Assembly (NCBI GenBank): GCA_024235315.1
Contig: JACKMP010000001.1
Coordinates: 124,001 to 188,000 of the forward strand
Direction of reading: 5' to 3'
DNA: 64,000 bases
Source: Chromatiaceae bacterium
Lineage (GTDB): Bacteria > Pseudomonadota > Gammaproteobacteria > Chromatiales > Chromatiaceae
The position numbers and the translations under genes were made by a program. Below the pieces are notes generated by a model. That model ran no database searches. It saw only the letters and a list, made by a program, of their open reading frames with translations, and was not told the DNA's origin. Below, piece after piece: positions 1 to 8,578 of the stretch (position 1 is its first letter; every line of letters starts with the position of its first letter).

Positions 1-1009
1 CCATCAGAATGACGCAGAATTCCTCGGCAGACCTGCCGGCGATCTGCTCCAGCCGTCGCGTCATGGCCCGACGGTTCAGCACCCCGGTCAGATAGTCGGT
101 GCGCGAGGCCGCTTCGAGGCGCTGTTCCACCCGCCGCCGCTCTGCGATTTCCTCCAGCAGGCTGTCGTTGGCGCGCACCAGCTCGACCGTGCGGTCGTCA
201 ACCCGCTTTTCCAGTTCATCCCGCGCATGTTGAAGCGATTGCTGGTTGGCGGTCAGTTGGGTTGCCATGAAATCGAACGACATCGACAGCTGGTCTAATT
301 CGTCGCCGGCAGCCTCGGGGATGGCCGTCGCATCAATCGGGGTCACCGCCGTGAAACGCTGCGACAGGTTGCGGATGCGCCGGGTGAAACTGCGCGACAG
401 CAGACTGCTGAAAATCGCGGCGAGCAGCAGGGAGAACGCCAGGGACAACAGACCTGCCAGCCGGATCTGCTCGAACTTGTCCTGCACCCTGTCCGCATAC
501 ATATCGATGCCGACAAGGTACTGTCCGACACCCGACTTCAACGGCGAATACCCGGACAGGAAATAGCCCCAACGATCACCGGTTATCACCTCGTCGACCG
601 ACGGTCGAACGAAACCCTCCATCATTGCCGGGATGCGGTGCGGGTATTCCTCACCGGCCACCGCGGGCCGGTCGGCATCCGAATCGAGCACGAAGCTGAC
701 GCGTTCACCTTCCTTGCGCATCACATAGATGAAAGCGATATCCGGGTTGGCGTTGGCGAATGCGCGCAGGCTTTCGATGTACTGCCTGTACACCGGCGTG
801 GCCATATCCCCGACACCCCGAATCTGGTCCAGATCCCTGACATCGAGTCCCTGGCTGATCAACGCTGCGCTGTTCTGCAGCCGTGACCGCAGCGCCTGCA
901 TCAGATTATCGATGGCGCTGAAATAGAAATAGCTTCCGACACTACCGGAGACCAGCACAATGGCCGCGAAATGGCTGAGGAAGAGCTTGCTGAAAATCGA
1001 CAGACGCAT
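1..1009 (-). CDS. Membrane diguanylate cyclase (sensor-HAMP-GGDEF), 3' end outside window
   Basis: The visible 336 residues start at an ATG at 1009 (MRLSIFSKLFLSHF). A membrane segment lies at about residues 8-30. A periplasmic sensor-like region of roughly 150 residues follows, then a second membrane segment and a HAMP-like stretch (DELDQLSMSFDFMATQL). A short coiled coil leads into the start of a GGDEF domain, whose typical entry DYLTGVLNRRAM is encoded near position 90. GGDEF proteins make cyclic-di-GMP. The catalytic GG(D/E)EF loop lies beyond the left edge, so activity cannot be judged and an EAL domain could follow. The gene is divergent from the DsrC-like gene, with about 180 bp between them. 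Confidence 0.88.
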   Translation of the reverse strand, partial: MRLSIFSKLFLSHFAAIVLVSGSVGSYFYFSAIDNLMQALRSRLQNSAALISQGLDVRDLDQIRGVGDMATPVYRQYIESLRAFANANPDIAFIYVMRKEGERVSFVLDSDADRPAVAGEEYPHRIPAMMEGFVRPSVDEVITGDRWGYFLSGYSPLKSGVGQYLVGIDMYADRVQDKFEQIRLAGLLSLAFSLLLAAIFSSLLSRSFTRRIRNLSQRFTAVTPIDATAIPEAAGDELDQLSMSFDFMATQLTANQQSLQHARDELEKRVDDRTVELVRANDSLLEEIAERRRVEQRLEAASRTDYLTGVLNRRAMTRRLEQIAGRSAEEFCVILM

Positions 1010-1188
1010 AAGAAGCGAAGCATAACGGAGCGCCGGCACGGCTGCCAAAGAGTACTTTCTTCGAATCCCCGGCCCCGCAAGAACTTGATATCGATATCCC
1101 TGATGCCAAACAGCGAAAATTATCGTTTTACCGGAACCCTCCGGCCTGCCTATCTTGTCCGTCCGGAAGACTGACTGGAGAGGTTTCA

Positions 1189-1521
1189 ATGCTGGCAGCT
1201 GACCAATTGCGCCGTGACAGTGACGGTTATCTGTTCGATCCGGAGCAGTGGAGCGATGCCGTTGCCGAATCGATGGCACGCGAGACGGACCTGGACCTGA
1301 CCGACGAGCACTGGGGCATCCTGCGTTTCATGCGGCACCATCTGGCGAGCGAGGGGGTCGCACCCGACGTGCGTCACGTCGTGGATTTCCTGGTGACGCA
1401 AGGCAGGTTCGATAAGAAGCATGCCAAAGAACAGCTCTTCAAGCTGTTCCCGTACGGTTATATGCAGCAGGCATGCAAGATCGCGGGATTTCAGCGACCA
1501 CGCGCCTGGAGCACCGGCTGA
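1189..1521 (+). CDS. DsrC/TusE-family sulfur-relay-like protein lacking the C-terminal catalytic Cys
   Basis: This 110-residue protein has the size and fold signature of DsrC/TusE, with a conserved N-terminal DSDGYLFDPEQW and a C-terminal arm YMQQACKIAG. DsrC proteins carry two cysteines on that arm and TusE keeps the penultimate one. Here Cys96 matches the inner position (CysB), but the residue eleven positions on, where the persulfide-carrying CysA should be, is Trp107, and the tail reads RPRAWSTG. It therefore cannot work as a normal TusE persulfide carrier and may be a regulatory or binding paralogue. A good ribosome-binding site (GGAGAGG) precedes the ATG. No dsr or tus partner is nearby. 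Confidence 0.85.
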   Translation: MLAADQLRRDSDGYLFDPEQWSDAVAESMARETDLDLTDEHWGILRFMRHHLASEGVAPDVRHVVDFLVTQGRFDKKHAKEQLFKLFPYGYMQQACKIAGFQRPRAWSTG

Positions 1522-1557
1522 TGTAGCCGGCAGACCGACTGTCCCTCCGCAGGCGCG

Positions 1558-1899
1558 TCAGGTATCCAACAGCTCGATCCGGGCATCCCCGGTAGCAGGA
1601 TCGATGGTCAACTGGAGTACACAGTATTCCTGATGGGATTCGACCGGCGTGGGATCGCTGGCACAGCAGGAGCCCGCATCGACACCGGCAAAGAAAAGCC
1701 CGGCACGCACCACAATGGCGCCTTCGCGCTCGTCGACACCGTTGATGATCACCGTCGGCGGCTGGTCGAGCACATAGTTGCCATAGCGCAACGCCCGTTG
1801 CAACGGTAATTCGGCGGTGTCCATGCTGGCGATCTCCGCCGCCAGTTCATCGCGAAAACCCGGCATCCCCCAGGCGCGGACCGCCCGTGTCAGTCTCAT
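1558..1899 (-). CDS. Conserved hypothetical protein with CCxxDPTP motif
   Basis: About 113 residues from the ATG at 1899, which has a GGGGGC ribosome-binding site. An alternative start at 1926 touches the stop of the upstream SHOCT gene. The N-terminus reads MRLTRAVRAWGMPGF, a short acidic helical part follows, and a conserved-looking motif SCCASDPTPV precedes EYCVLQLTID. I recall similar uncharacterised proteins in other gammaproteobacteria but know no function. The clustered cysteines could bind a metal, which would suit the metal-resistance neighbourhood, but that is only inference. It is the last gene of a minus-strand run after the copper ATPase and SHOCT genes. Confidence 0.6.
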   Translation of the reverse strand: MRLTRAVRAWGMPGFRDELAAEIASMDTAELPLQRALRYGNYVLDQPPTVIINGVDEREGAIVVRAGLFFAGVDAGSCCASDPTPVESHQEYCVLQLTIDPATGDARIELLDT

Positions 1900-1926
1900 G
1901 ATCTGCCCCCGTTGTCCGCCAGGCAT

Positions 1927-2148
1927 TCAGCGGCCCAGCAGTTTTCGCTTGCGTTGAAACTCTTCTTCATCAATCTCGCCACGGGCAAAACGTTCCTGCA
2001 GTATCTCCAGTGGTGACCTGTCCGCCCCGCTGCCCCTCCTGCCCCTAACCACCGCGGCTTTGACGGCCCAGACGATCACCACGATCACAAGAATCCAGAA
2101 CAACCACATAAAGCCCCCACCCAAACCAAAACCGTGTCCAGTGAACAT
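1927..2148 (-). CDS. Small SHOCT-domain membrane protein
   Basis: 73 residues from the ATG at 2148 (MFTGHGFG). This start lies 16 bp past the stop of the copper ATPase gene; a longer reading would overlap it. A single membrane helix (about residues 14-32, LFWILVIVVIVWAV) is followed by a basic linker and a C-terminal SHOCT motif (PLEILQERFARGEIDEEEF). SHOCT domains are short oligomerisation or targeting modules, often next to metal transporters. The position right behind the copper ATPase suggests co-transcription and a membrane-associated accessory role. Confidence 0.8.
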   Translation of the reverse strand: MFTGHGFGLGGGFMWLFWILVIVVIVWAVKAAVVRGRRGSGADRSPLEILQERFARGEIDEEEFQRKRKLLGR

Positions 2149-2164
2149 GAGCTTCGACTTCCCT

Positions 2165-4651
2165 CTAGAATTGCTGGCGCCGCAAGCGCAGGGCATTGCC
2201 GATGACCGACACCGAACTGAGGCTCATGGCCGCCGCGGCAATCATCGGTGAGAGCAGCAGGCCGAATACAGGATACAAGACCCCGGCCGCCACCGGCACG
2301 CCAAGGGTGTTGTAGACGAATGCGAAGAACAGGTTCTGCCGGATGTTGCGCATGGTCGCCCTGCTCAGGCGCCGGGCGCGCACGATTCCGCGAAGATCAC
2401 CCTTGACCAGGGTCATTCCGGCGCTTTCCATCGCGACATCCGTACCTGTCCCCATGGCGATACCGACATGCGCCTGGGCCAGAGCCGGTGCGTCATTGAT
2501 GCCGTCACCCGCCATCGCAACCGTATGCCCCTCGGCCTGGAGCCGCCTGACGATCTCAGCCTTCTGGTCCGGAAGGATCTCGGCCTCGACCCGGTCGATC
2601 CCGAGCCGTTCTGCAACCGCTTTGGCAGTGGTGCGGTTGTCTCCGGTCAGCATGACGACCTGCAACCCTTCGCGGTGAAGTGCGGCGATGGCATCCGCCG
2701 ACGACGCCTTGATTGGGTCGGCTACGCCGATCAATCCGGCGACATGACCGTCGACCGCAACGAACATCACGGTCTGCCCCTGCGCACGCCCGGACTCCGC
2801 TTCTGCAGACAGACTGTCCGCGTCGATCGACAGGACCTGCATCAGGCCGGGATTTCCCAGCGCCACCGCCCGGCCATCGACCCTGCCTGTCACCCCCCGA
2901 CCGGTGATCGACTCAAATTGATCGGCGGGCGTCAACGCGAGCCCTCTTTCCTTCGAACCGCGGACGATGGCTGCAGCCAGGGGATGCTCGCTGGCCCGTT
3001 CCAGGCTGGCGACAAGGCGTAGCACCTCGTCTTCCTCGAACCCTTGAACACTCTGCACACTGACCAGCCCCGGTCGACCCTCGGTGAGGGTGCCGGTCTT
3101 GTCGACCACCAGCGTGTCCACCTGCCCCATCACCTCCAGGGACTCGGCGCTCCTGATCAGCACGCCCATGCCGGCACCCTTGCCGGTACCGACCATGATC
3201 GACATCGGCGTGGCCAGACCCAGCGCACAGGGGCAGGCGATGATCAGCACCGCCACGGCATTGACGATCGCATGTCCCAGGCGCGGCTCAGGGCCAACCG
3301 TCGCCCATACCGCAAACGCCAACAACGCGACCAGCACCACCGCGGGTACGAACCACCTGGCAGCGACATCGGCCAGCCGCTGAATGGGCGCCCGCGATCG
3401 CTGCGCCTCCCCGACCATCTGTACGATCTGGGCCAGCAGCGTGTCGCTGCCGACTTTTTCGGCCCGCATGATCAGGCTGCCGGTGCCGTTCACAGTCGCA
3501 CCGATCAGGTGATCACCGCTGCGCTTTTCGACCGGAATCGGCTCACCGGTGATCATCGATTCATCGACAGAACTGCCGCCCTCGGTCACAACACCGTCGA
3601 CCGGCACCTTTTCACCCGGCCGGATGCGCAGGCGGTCACCGGGCACGACCTGGTCGCGTGGGATGTCTTCCTCGGTACCATCGGCACGCAGCACACGTGC
3701 CCTATTCGGGGCCAGTCTGAGCAACAACCGAATGGCGTCGCCGGTTCGACTGCGCGCGCGCAGTTCCAACACCTGGCCCAGCAATACCAGGGTGGTGATC
3801 ACGGCCGCGGCCTCGAAATAGACCGCCACCGTTCCGCCGGCGTGCTGCATCGCCGGTGGAAACAGCCCCGGTAGCAGCAGGGCCGCAACGCTGTAGATCC
3901 AGGCGACGCCCACACCCAGCCCGATCAGGGTGAACATGTTCAGGTTCCAGGACACCACGGACTGCCAGCCGCGCACGAAGAACGGCCAGCCCCCCCACAG
4001 CACCACCGGCGTGGCCAACAGAAACTCGAGCCATTGGACGGCATGCATTGTCAGCCAGCCGGGCAGCCACTGCGGTGCCAAATCAGCGACCATCGCCAGA
4101 AGAAACACCGGCAGGGCGAATGCTGTGCTCACCCACAGGCGTCGGTTCATATCAGCAAGTTCGGGGTTCTCCTCCACGCCCACCGCCTCGCGCGGTTCGA
4201 GCGCCATGCCGCATTTCGGGCAGTTGCCGGGGCCATCCTGAACCACCTCGGGGTGCATGGGACAGACATACATTGTGTGCGTGGCCATCGGAATCGGTGA
4301 CGCCGATTCGAGCGCCATGCCGCACTTGGGGCAACTGCCCGGTCCTTTCTGACGGATCTCCGGGTGCATGGGGCAGGTGTAATCCAGCCCAACCGGGCCG
4401 GCGGCACACTGTGAACAGCTGGCACCTGCCGCGTCGACCGCGCCATGATTTGCCGATGCATCCGGTCCGTGCTGCGCACCCACGCAGGCATCGGGTTCAA
4501 CCTCGAACTTGTGCAAACAGTGCTCGCTGCAAAAGTAATAGGTCTGATGGGCGTGCTCGGCGTGCAACGGACTGCCTGCCGACACCGTCATGCCACAGAC
4601 CGGATCCACGTGTAGCCTGACTGTATCCGACGATGAACTCAAAGTACGCAT
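2165..4651 (-). CDS. copA: Copper-translocating P1B-type ATPase with YHS and two CPMHP metal-binding domains
   Basis: Intact, 828 residues. A YHS domain (about 14-57, DPVCGM with CSEHC) is followed by two heavy-metal-binding motifs, YTCPMHPE at about 91 and YVCPMHPE at about 128, each ending in CPKCGMAL. Then come the P-type core membrane helices, TGEP (about 368-371), the transmembrane ion motif CPC (473-475) and the phosphorylation motif DKTGT with Asp517. GDGINDAP lies near the C-terminus. This is the SilP/CopA-like group that exports Cu(I) or Ag(I) from the cytoplasm at ATP cost. A strong GGAGG ribosome-binding site precedes the ATG. It is the downstream member of the copper block and lies before the SHOCT gene. 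It carries no frameshift, unlike the genes just upstream. Confidence 0.95.
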   Translation of the reverse strand: MRTLSSSSDTVRLHVDPVCGMTVSAGSPLHAEHAHQTYYFCSEHCLHKFEVEPDACVGAQHGPDASANHGAVDAAGASCSQCAAGPVGLDYTCPMHPEIRQKGPGSCPKCGMALESASPIPMATHTMYVCPMHPEVVQDGPGNCPKCGMALEPREAVGVEENPELADMNRRLWVSTAFALPVFLLAMVADLAPQWLPGWLTMHAVQWLEFLLATPVVLWGGWPFFVRGWQSVVSWNLNMFTLIGLGVGVAWIYSVAALLLPGLFPPAMQHAGGTVAVYFEAAAVITTLVLLGQVLELRARSRTGDAIRLLLRLAPNRARVLRADGTEEDIPRDQVVPGDRLRIRPGEKVPVDGVVTEGGSSVDESMITGEPIPVEKRSGDHLIGATVNGTGSLIMRAEKVGSDTLLAQIVQMVGEAQRSRAPIQRLADVAARWFVPAVVLVALLAFAVWATVGPEPRLGHAIVNAVAVLIIACPCALGLATPMSIMVGTGKGAGMGVLIRSAESLEVMGQVDTLVVDKTGTLTEGRPGLVSVQSVQGFEEDEVLRLVASLERASEHPLAAAIVRGSKERGLALTPADQFESITGRGVTGRVDGRAVALGNPGLMQVLSIDADSLSAEAESGRAQGQTVMFVAVDGHVAGLIGVADPIKASSADAIAALHREGLQVVMLTGDNRTTAKAVAERLGIDRVEAEILPDQKAEIVRRLQAEGHTVAMAGDGINDAPALAQAHVGIAMGTGTDVAMESAGMTLVKGDLRGIVRARRLSRATMRNIRQNLFFAFVYNTLGVPVAAGVLYPVFGLLLSPMIAAAAMSLSSVSVIGNALRLRRQQF

Positions 4652-4770
4652 GGCAGATCCTCCCTCATGGGCGCCGAACGTGAACAGTGTTCTTCAGCAC
4701 CAGGCAAGCGGACCGGGACCATGCACAACAGACGTCGCCCGACACGCTGCGTCGTCAAGATCCGAAGCCA

Positions 4771-5262
4771 CTAACGCATTGACTGCAATCCGGCACTCGA
4801 GGCCAGGTCGCGCTCATGCCAGATCTTGTAGACCTCATCCGACCAGTGCGACTGCACCCAGGCCAGAATCGCATCGATCTGCGCCTCGTCGAGTTTTTCG
4901 CCAAAGGCCGGCATGGTGCCGCCCACCGGAGCGCCGCCCCGCTTCACCACGCTACGCAGGATATCCAAGGGGTGATGCCAGGCATGAGCGGTTCCGTTCA
5001 ATGGAGGCGGTGGCAACTTGCCGTTGGCATCGCGAGTCTTCCAATCGGGCGTGCCCTCGGCATTCTCCTTGTGGCAGGTCGCGCAGTTTTCCCGGTACAG
5101 AGGCGCTCCTGCCATAACCTGGTCCTGCGTGTACCACCTCCGCTCAACGGGCGCACTCGCCGGTGCAGCGCTGTCAGTCCAGCGTGCCTTCGGATCTTCC
5201 TGGCCTTGCTCACAGGCAGCCAGAGTGATAACTGCGGCGACCAGCCAAATTGTTCTTCGCAT
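4771..5262 (-). CDS. Lipoprotein class I cytochrome c in copper operon
   Basis: 163 residues from the ATG at 5262, chosen because GAGGAGG lies just upstream. A signal peptide ends in the lipobox LAAC with Cys17, so the protein should be lipid-anchored. One heme site, CATCH, lies at residues 60-64 and a probable Met ligand is in GTMPAFG, typical of small class I cytochromes. It begins 14 bp after the copB stop and is probably co-transcribed with it. Such cytochromes sit in some proteobacterial copper operons and may accept electrons from the multicopper oxidase or from Cu(I); this role is inferred. Confidence 0.88.
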   Translation of the reverse strand: MRRTIWLVAAVITLAACEQGQEDPKARWTDSAAPASAPVERRWYTQDQVMAGAPLYRENCATCHKENAEGTPDWKTRDANGKLPPPPLNGTAHAWHHPLDILRSVVKRGGAPVGGTMPAFGEKLDEAQIDAILAWVQSHWSDEVYKIWHERDLASSAGLQSMR

Positions 5263-5276
5263 CGATCGAGCCCTCC

Positions 5277-5979
5277 TCAAAACCAGACACGCACGCCGGC
5301 AACGATCTGGACGTCATTGGTGTCTTCACCTTCGGCACGTGCAAAATCCGCGGTATTGCCAAACTTCCGGGTCCAGTTCACGCCGATGTAGGGTGCGAAC
5401 TCGCGACGGATCTCGTAGCGCAGGCGCAGTCCCAGCTCCAGGTCCGACAGGCCCGAACCGGTGCCAGTCCGTTCGTCGTTCCTGGTGTGCAGATTGAGTT
5501 CCATCTCCGGTGACAACACCCAGCGCTGGGTGAGCATCCACTCGTACTCGCCTTCGAGGCGCACCCCGAGCTGCCCACTCTCGCCGATGAACGCCGCAGC
5601 GTCGATCTCGAACCAGTATGGCGCCAGCCCCTCGAAGCCGATCGCCAGCCAATCGCGACTCGGTTCGGGCCGTATGTCATGTCGCCAACCCAGCTGCAGG
5701 TCCCAGTAAGGGGCTACAGCCCGGCTGTACAGCGCCTGAACCTCGGCCTCTTCCGTCTTGCCATCCAGATACTCGCCCTCCAGTTTCAGCCAGAACTTGT
5801 TCAGGTCCTGGCCGATCCATGCCTGGGCATCGATCACCCAGGGATCCAGGCCGTCGGTTGCGCGCACCTCGAGGTTGATCGATCATCACCTTGGTGAGGA
5901 CGGGGTCGTCCTCGCTGGCCGCCTGCGTGAATCCCGGCATCATCAGCATCACCGCCAATCCGTAAATGGATTCTTTCAT
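5277..5979 (-). pseudogene. copB: Copper resistance outer-membrane protein CopB, one apparent frameshift
   Basis: The start at 5979 gives a signal peptide (MKESIYGLAVMLMMPGF) and then mature CopB sequence up to KVMIDQ. At about 5873-5876 one extra base moves the reading frame, and the rest continues from LEVRATDGLDPWV to the end in the next frame. Apart from this the protein is full length (about 233 residues). It ends in a beta-barrel-type strand with terminal aromatic residues (VAGVRVWF). CopB (PcoB) is an outer-membrane protein of copper resistance operons. It starts 11 bp after the copA oxidase stop. The clean two-frame match suggests a sequence error or very recent mutation. Confidence 0.85.
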
Positions 5980-5990
5980 CTGCCGGATCC

Positions 5991-7842
5991 TCAACTGACC
6001 ACGACCTTCCGGAACATTCCGGGCATGTGATAGAGCAGGTGGCAGTGATAGGCCCAGCCGCCCATTGCATCGGCGGTGACCAGGTAACTGACCATGGCGC
6101 CCGGCTGCGCGATCACCGTGTGCTTGCGTGGGATCCTGCTGCCCTCCCCGGTCTCCAGGTCGCTCCACATGCCGTGCAGATGAATCGGGTGACTCATCAT
6201 GGTGTCGTTGATCAGGTTGATGCGTACGCGCTCGCCGTACTGCAATTCCAGGGGTTCGGCATCCGCGAACCTGATGCCGTTCATCGACCACATGTAACGG
6301 CTCATGTTGCCGGTGAGGTGCAGGTTGATCTCACGTCCCGGATCGCGCGGGTCGTCGGTCGGCCCTGAGTCGAAACAGGTCGGCATAGGTCAGCACCCGC
6401 CGGCCGTTGTTGCGCAGCCCCACGCCAGGATCATCCAGTCGGTATTGCGCGGCATCCGCGAGCATGTCGACCTGTGGACCCATGCGGACTTCGTCGTAGG
6501 ACATGGCTTGTGCCGTCCCATAGCCTGCACCACCGGACCCCATCGCCGGCCTCCCCGCCTGCCCACGGCCGCCATGGCGTGTTGACCGTGATCCATCCCG
6601 CCATCATCGCGGCACCGCATTTCATCCCACCCATCTCTGGCTTGTCTTCGTCCTTGGCGGACCTATCGTGCATGCTGTGATCCATGGACATCCCCATATC
6701 GCCATGGGTCAGAACCGGCGCAGCGTCCATCGCTGGGACCTCCGCAACCAGTGGGGCGTCAGGTGCCAGCGTGCCACGCGCATAGCCGGAGCGATCGATC
6801 GCCTGGGCAAAGACTGTGTACGCGCGGTCGTCGTTCGGCTCGACCAGCACGTCATAGGTCTCCGCGACGCCCATACGGAACTCGTCGACCGTCACCGGCT
6901 CGATGTACTGGCCATCCGCGGCGACCACGGTCATCTTCAGTTCGGGGATGCGGACGTCGAAGAACGTCATGGCGGCGGCATTGATGAAGCGCAGCCGGAC
7001 ACGCTCACCGCGTTTGAACAGGCCGAGCCAGCCATCGGCCGGCGTGACCCCGTTCATCAGGAAAGTGTAGGTGTAACCGGTGACGTCCGAGATGTCGCGG
7101 TCGGACATGCGCATCTCGTTCCACATCCCGCGGTTGGCCCAGAATCCGCTCCAGCCCCTTTGCTCGATCTCAGCCACTGCCTCACCAACCGTGCGTTCGT
7201 GGAAGTTGTAGTAGTGGGGAGCTTCTTCAGCTTGGCGTAGATTGCATTGGGGTCCTCGTCGGACCAGTCCGAGAGCACGACCACATAATCACGGTCGTAA
7301 GAGAAGGGTTCCGGCTCCCTCGGATCGATGACAATCGCACCGTAGGCGCCGGTCTGTTCCTGGAAGCCGGAATGGCTGTGATACCAATAGGTGCCATTTT
7401 GAAGCACCGGAAACCGGTAACTGAAAGTCTCGCCGGGCCTTATGCCCCGGAACCCATCGCTGATGTTTGGGACCCCGTCCTGCGCACTGGGCAGGATGAT
7501 GCCGTGCCAGTGAATCGAGGTGTCTTCGGCAAGGTTGTTGGTCACGTTCAGCGTGACCGTGTCACCCTCTTTCCAACGCAGCACAGGCGCTGGCACTGAA
7601 CCATTGATTGCAGTGGCAAACCGGTCCTTACCGGTAAAATTGACCGCTGTGGGACTGTAGCTCAGATCGAAGCGCGACCCCTTTAGAACCTGCGGTCCCA
7701 TACGAGTGCGCAACCGCCCGGCATGGCTGAGGTTCGGGCGCATACCCAGACCCAGCAGAGCACCGCCGACCGCCAATCCTTGAACGAAACGTCGGCGCGA
7801 CAGCGAGACAACACCTCGCTGCGGAAGATAAAGCTTCGACAT
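5991..7842 (-). pseudogene. copA: Multicopper oxidase CopA (PcoA type), several apparent frameshifts
   Basis: The start at 7842 (MSKLYLPQRG) follows a strong GGAAGGAAG ribosome-binding site. A twin-arginine signal (SRRRFVQGLAVGGALLGLG) directs export. The type 2/3 copper ligands are present as HWHG and HSHSG near the N-terminus and HPIHLHGMW and HCHLLYHMPGM at the C-terminus. A Met/His-rich linker (MGMSMDHSMHD and MDHGQH) lies in between. The reading frame breaks at the GGGG run 7216-7219, near 6597, near 6560 and near 6375; joining the frames gives a normal ~600-residue CopA. The family oxidises Cu(I) in the periplasm. Because all motifs survive, the breaks may not be real. Confidence 0.87.
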
Positions 7843-7939
7843 GGTAACGACTTCCTTCCGGATCACGGGTCCCGGAAAGGGACCAACGCAACGACAGCCA
7901 ACCGCTCAGGGCCGGCCATTCACAGGGATAAAGAGAAAG

Positions 7940-8332
7940 TCAGCTGCGGGGAGGTCGAAAGAGCGAGGTCAGACGCCCGCCGGGCATCATCTGTGGATCA
8001 GTCGACGACAGGTCGCCGGAAGTCGAATTGAAGGACACATCGTGGCTGGTCATCATAAGCGCCACCACGTTCCCGCAGGCGTGGCCGGAACACCGGCCGC
8101 CGTTGCAGCAATCCGGTGAACAGCCCGGGCACTTGTCCGCCTGTTGGCCGACTGCTGTGCCACCCACGGCATGTACGAGTTGCTGCGTGTGGGTGGCTTG
8201 CCCTGCTTCCATCGGCATGTCACCGTTGCGGCTATCGCAGGAATGACTCATCGCAAGCGCATTGGCCACCGGCCCCAGCGCAACCAGGAAGGTCAACAAT
8301 ACGGCGATCAGTGTGTGCCGGCGGATTCCCAT
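7940..8332 (-). CDS. Secreted Cys/His/Met-rich CopL-like protein
   Basis: 130 residues from the ATG at 8332. The N-terminus (MGIRRHTLIAVLLTFLVALG) is a signal peptide. The mature part is short, with cysteine clusters CPGCSPDCC and GGRCSGHAC plus a DMPMEAG stretch, and ends RLTSLFRPPRS, a tail I associate with CopL and DUF2946-type proteins. CopL-like proteins lie directly upstream of copAB in Xanthomonas and relatives and are needed for copper-dependent expression. Here the gene is 97 bp before the copA oxidase, in the same direction. Family assignment is tentative; metal binding is strongly suggested by composition. Confidence 0.7.
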   Translation of the reverse strand: MGIRRHTLIAVLLTFLVALGPVANALAMSHSCDSRNGDMPMEAGQATHTQQLVHAVGGTAVGQQADKCPGCSPDCCNGGRCSGHACGNVVALMMTSHDVSFNSTSGDLSSTDPQMMPGGRLTSLFRPPRS

Positions 8333-8578
8333 GCGAAAAAGTGTAGCCCGCTGAATCGAATCTTGTAAGTGCGACAGGAGCAAGCTGCAGGGAAGTTCCA
8401 CAGACAGCGGTGACCCGCGTTCCAATGTCCGGCCCTTTGCAATCGATCAGCACCCGTGGGGGCGCTTCGATGGCAGTTGGGGCGCGACCTGGTTTGAGTC
8501 GATGACCCTGGTGACGCGGCTGTTCCGCGGCCATGGTTCGCCGATGCGGAGCCATAGCCGCACAGGCCGCAATCCTTC
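8333..8578. other. Gap between RND pump and CopL-like gene
   Basis: These 246 bases carry no supported gene. The minus strand should contain the promoter of the copper operon (CopL-like, copA, copB, cytochrome). I looked for a CueR-type spaced dyad or a CopR box and saw no convincing match. Confidence 0.4.

Noticed and set aside
8333..8578. CueR or CopR operator before the copper operon
   Set aside because: No spaced dyad close enough to either consensus to claim.
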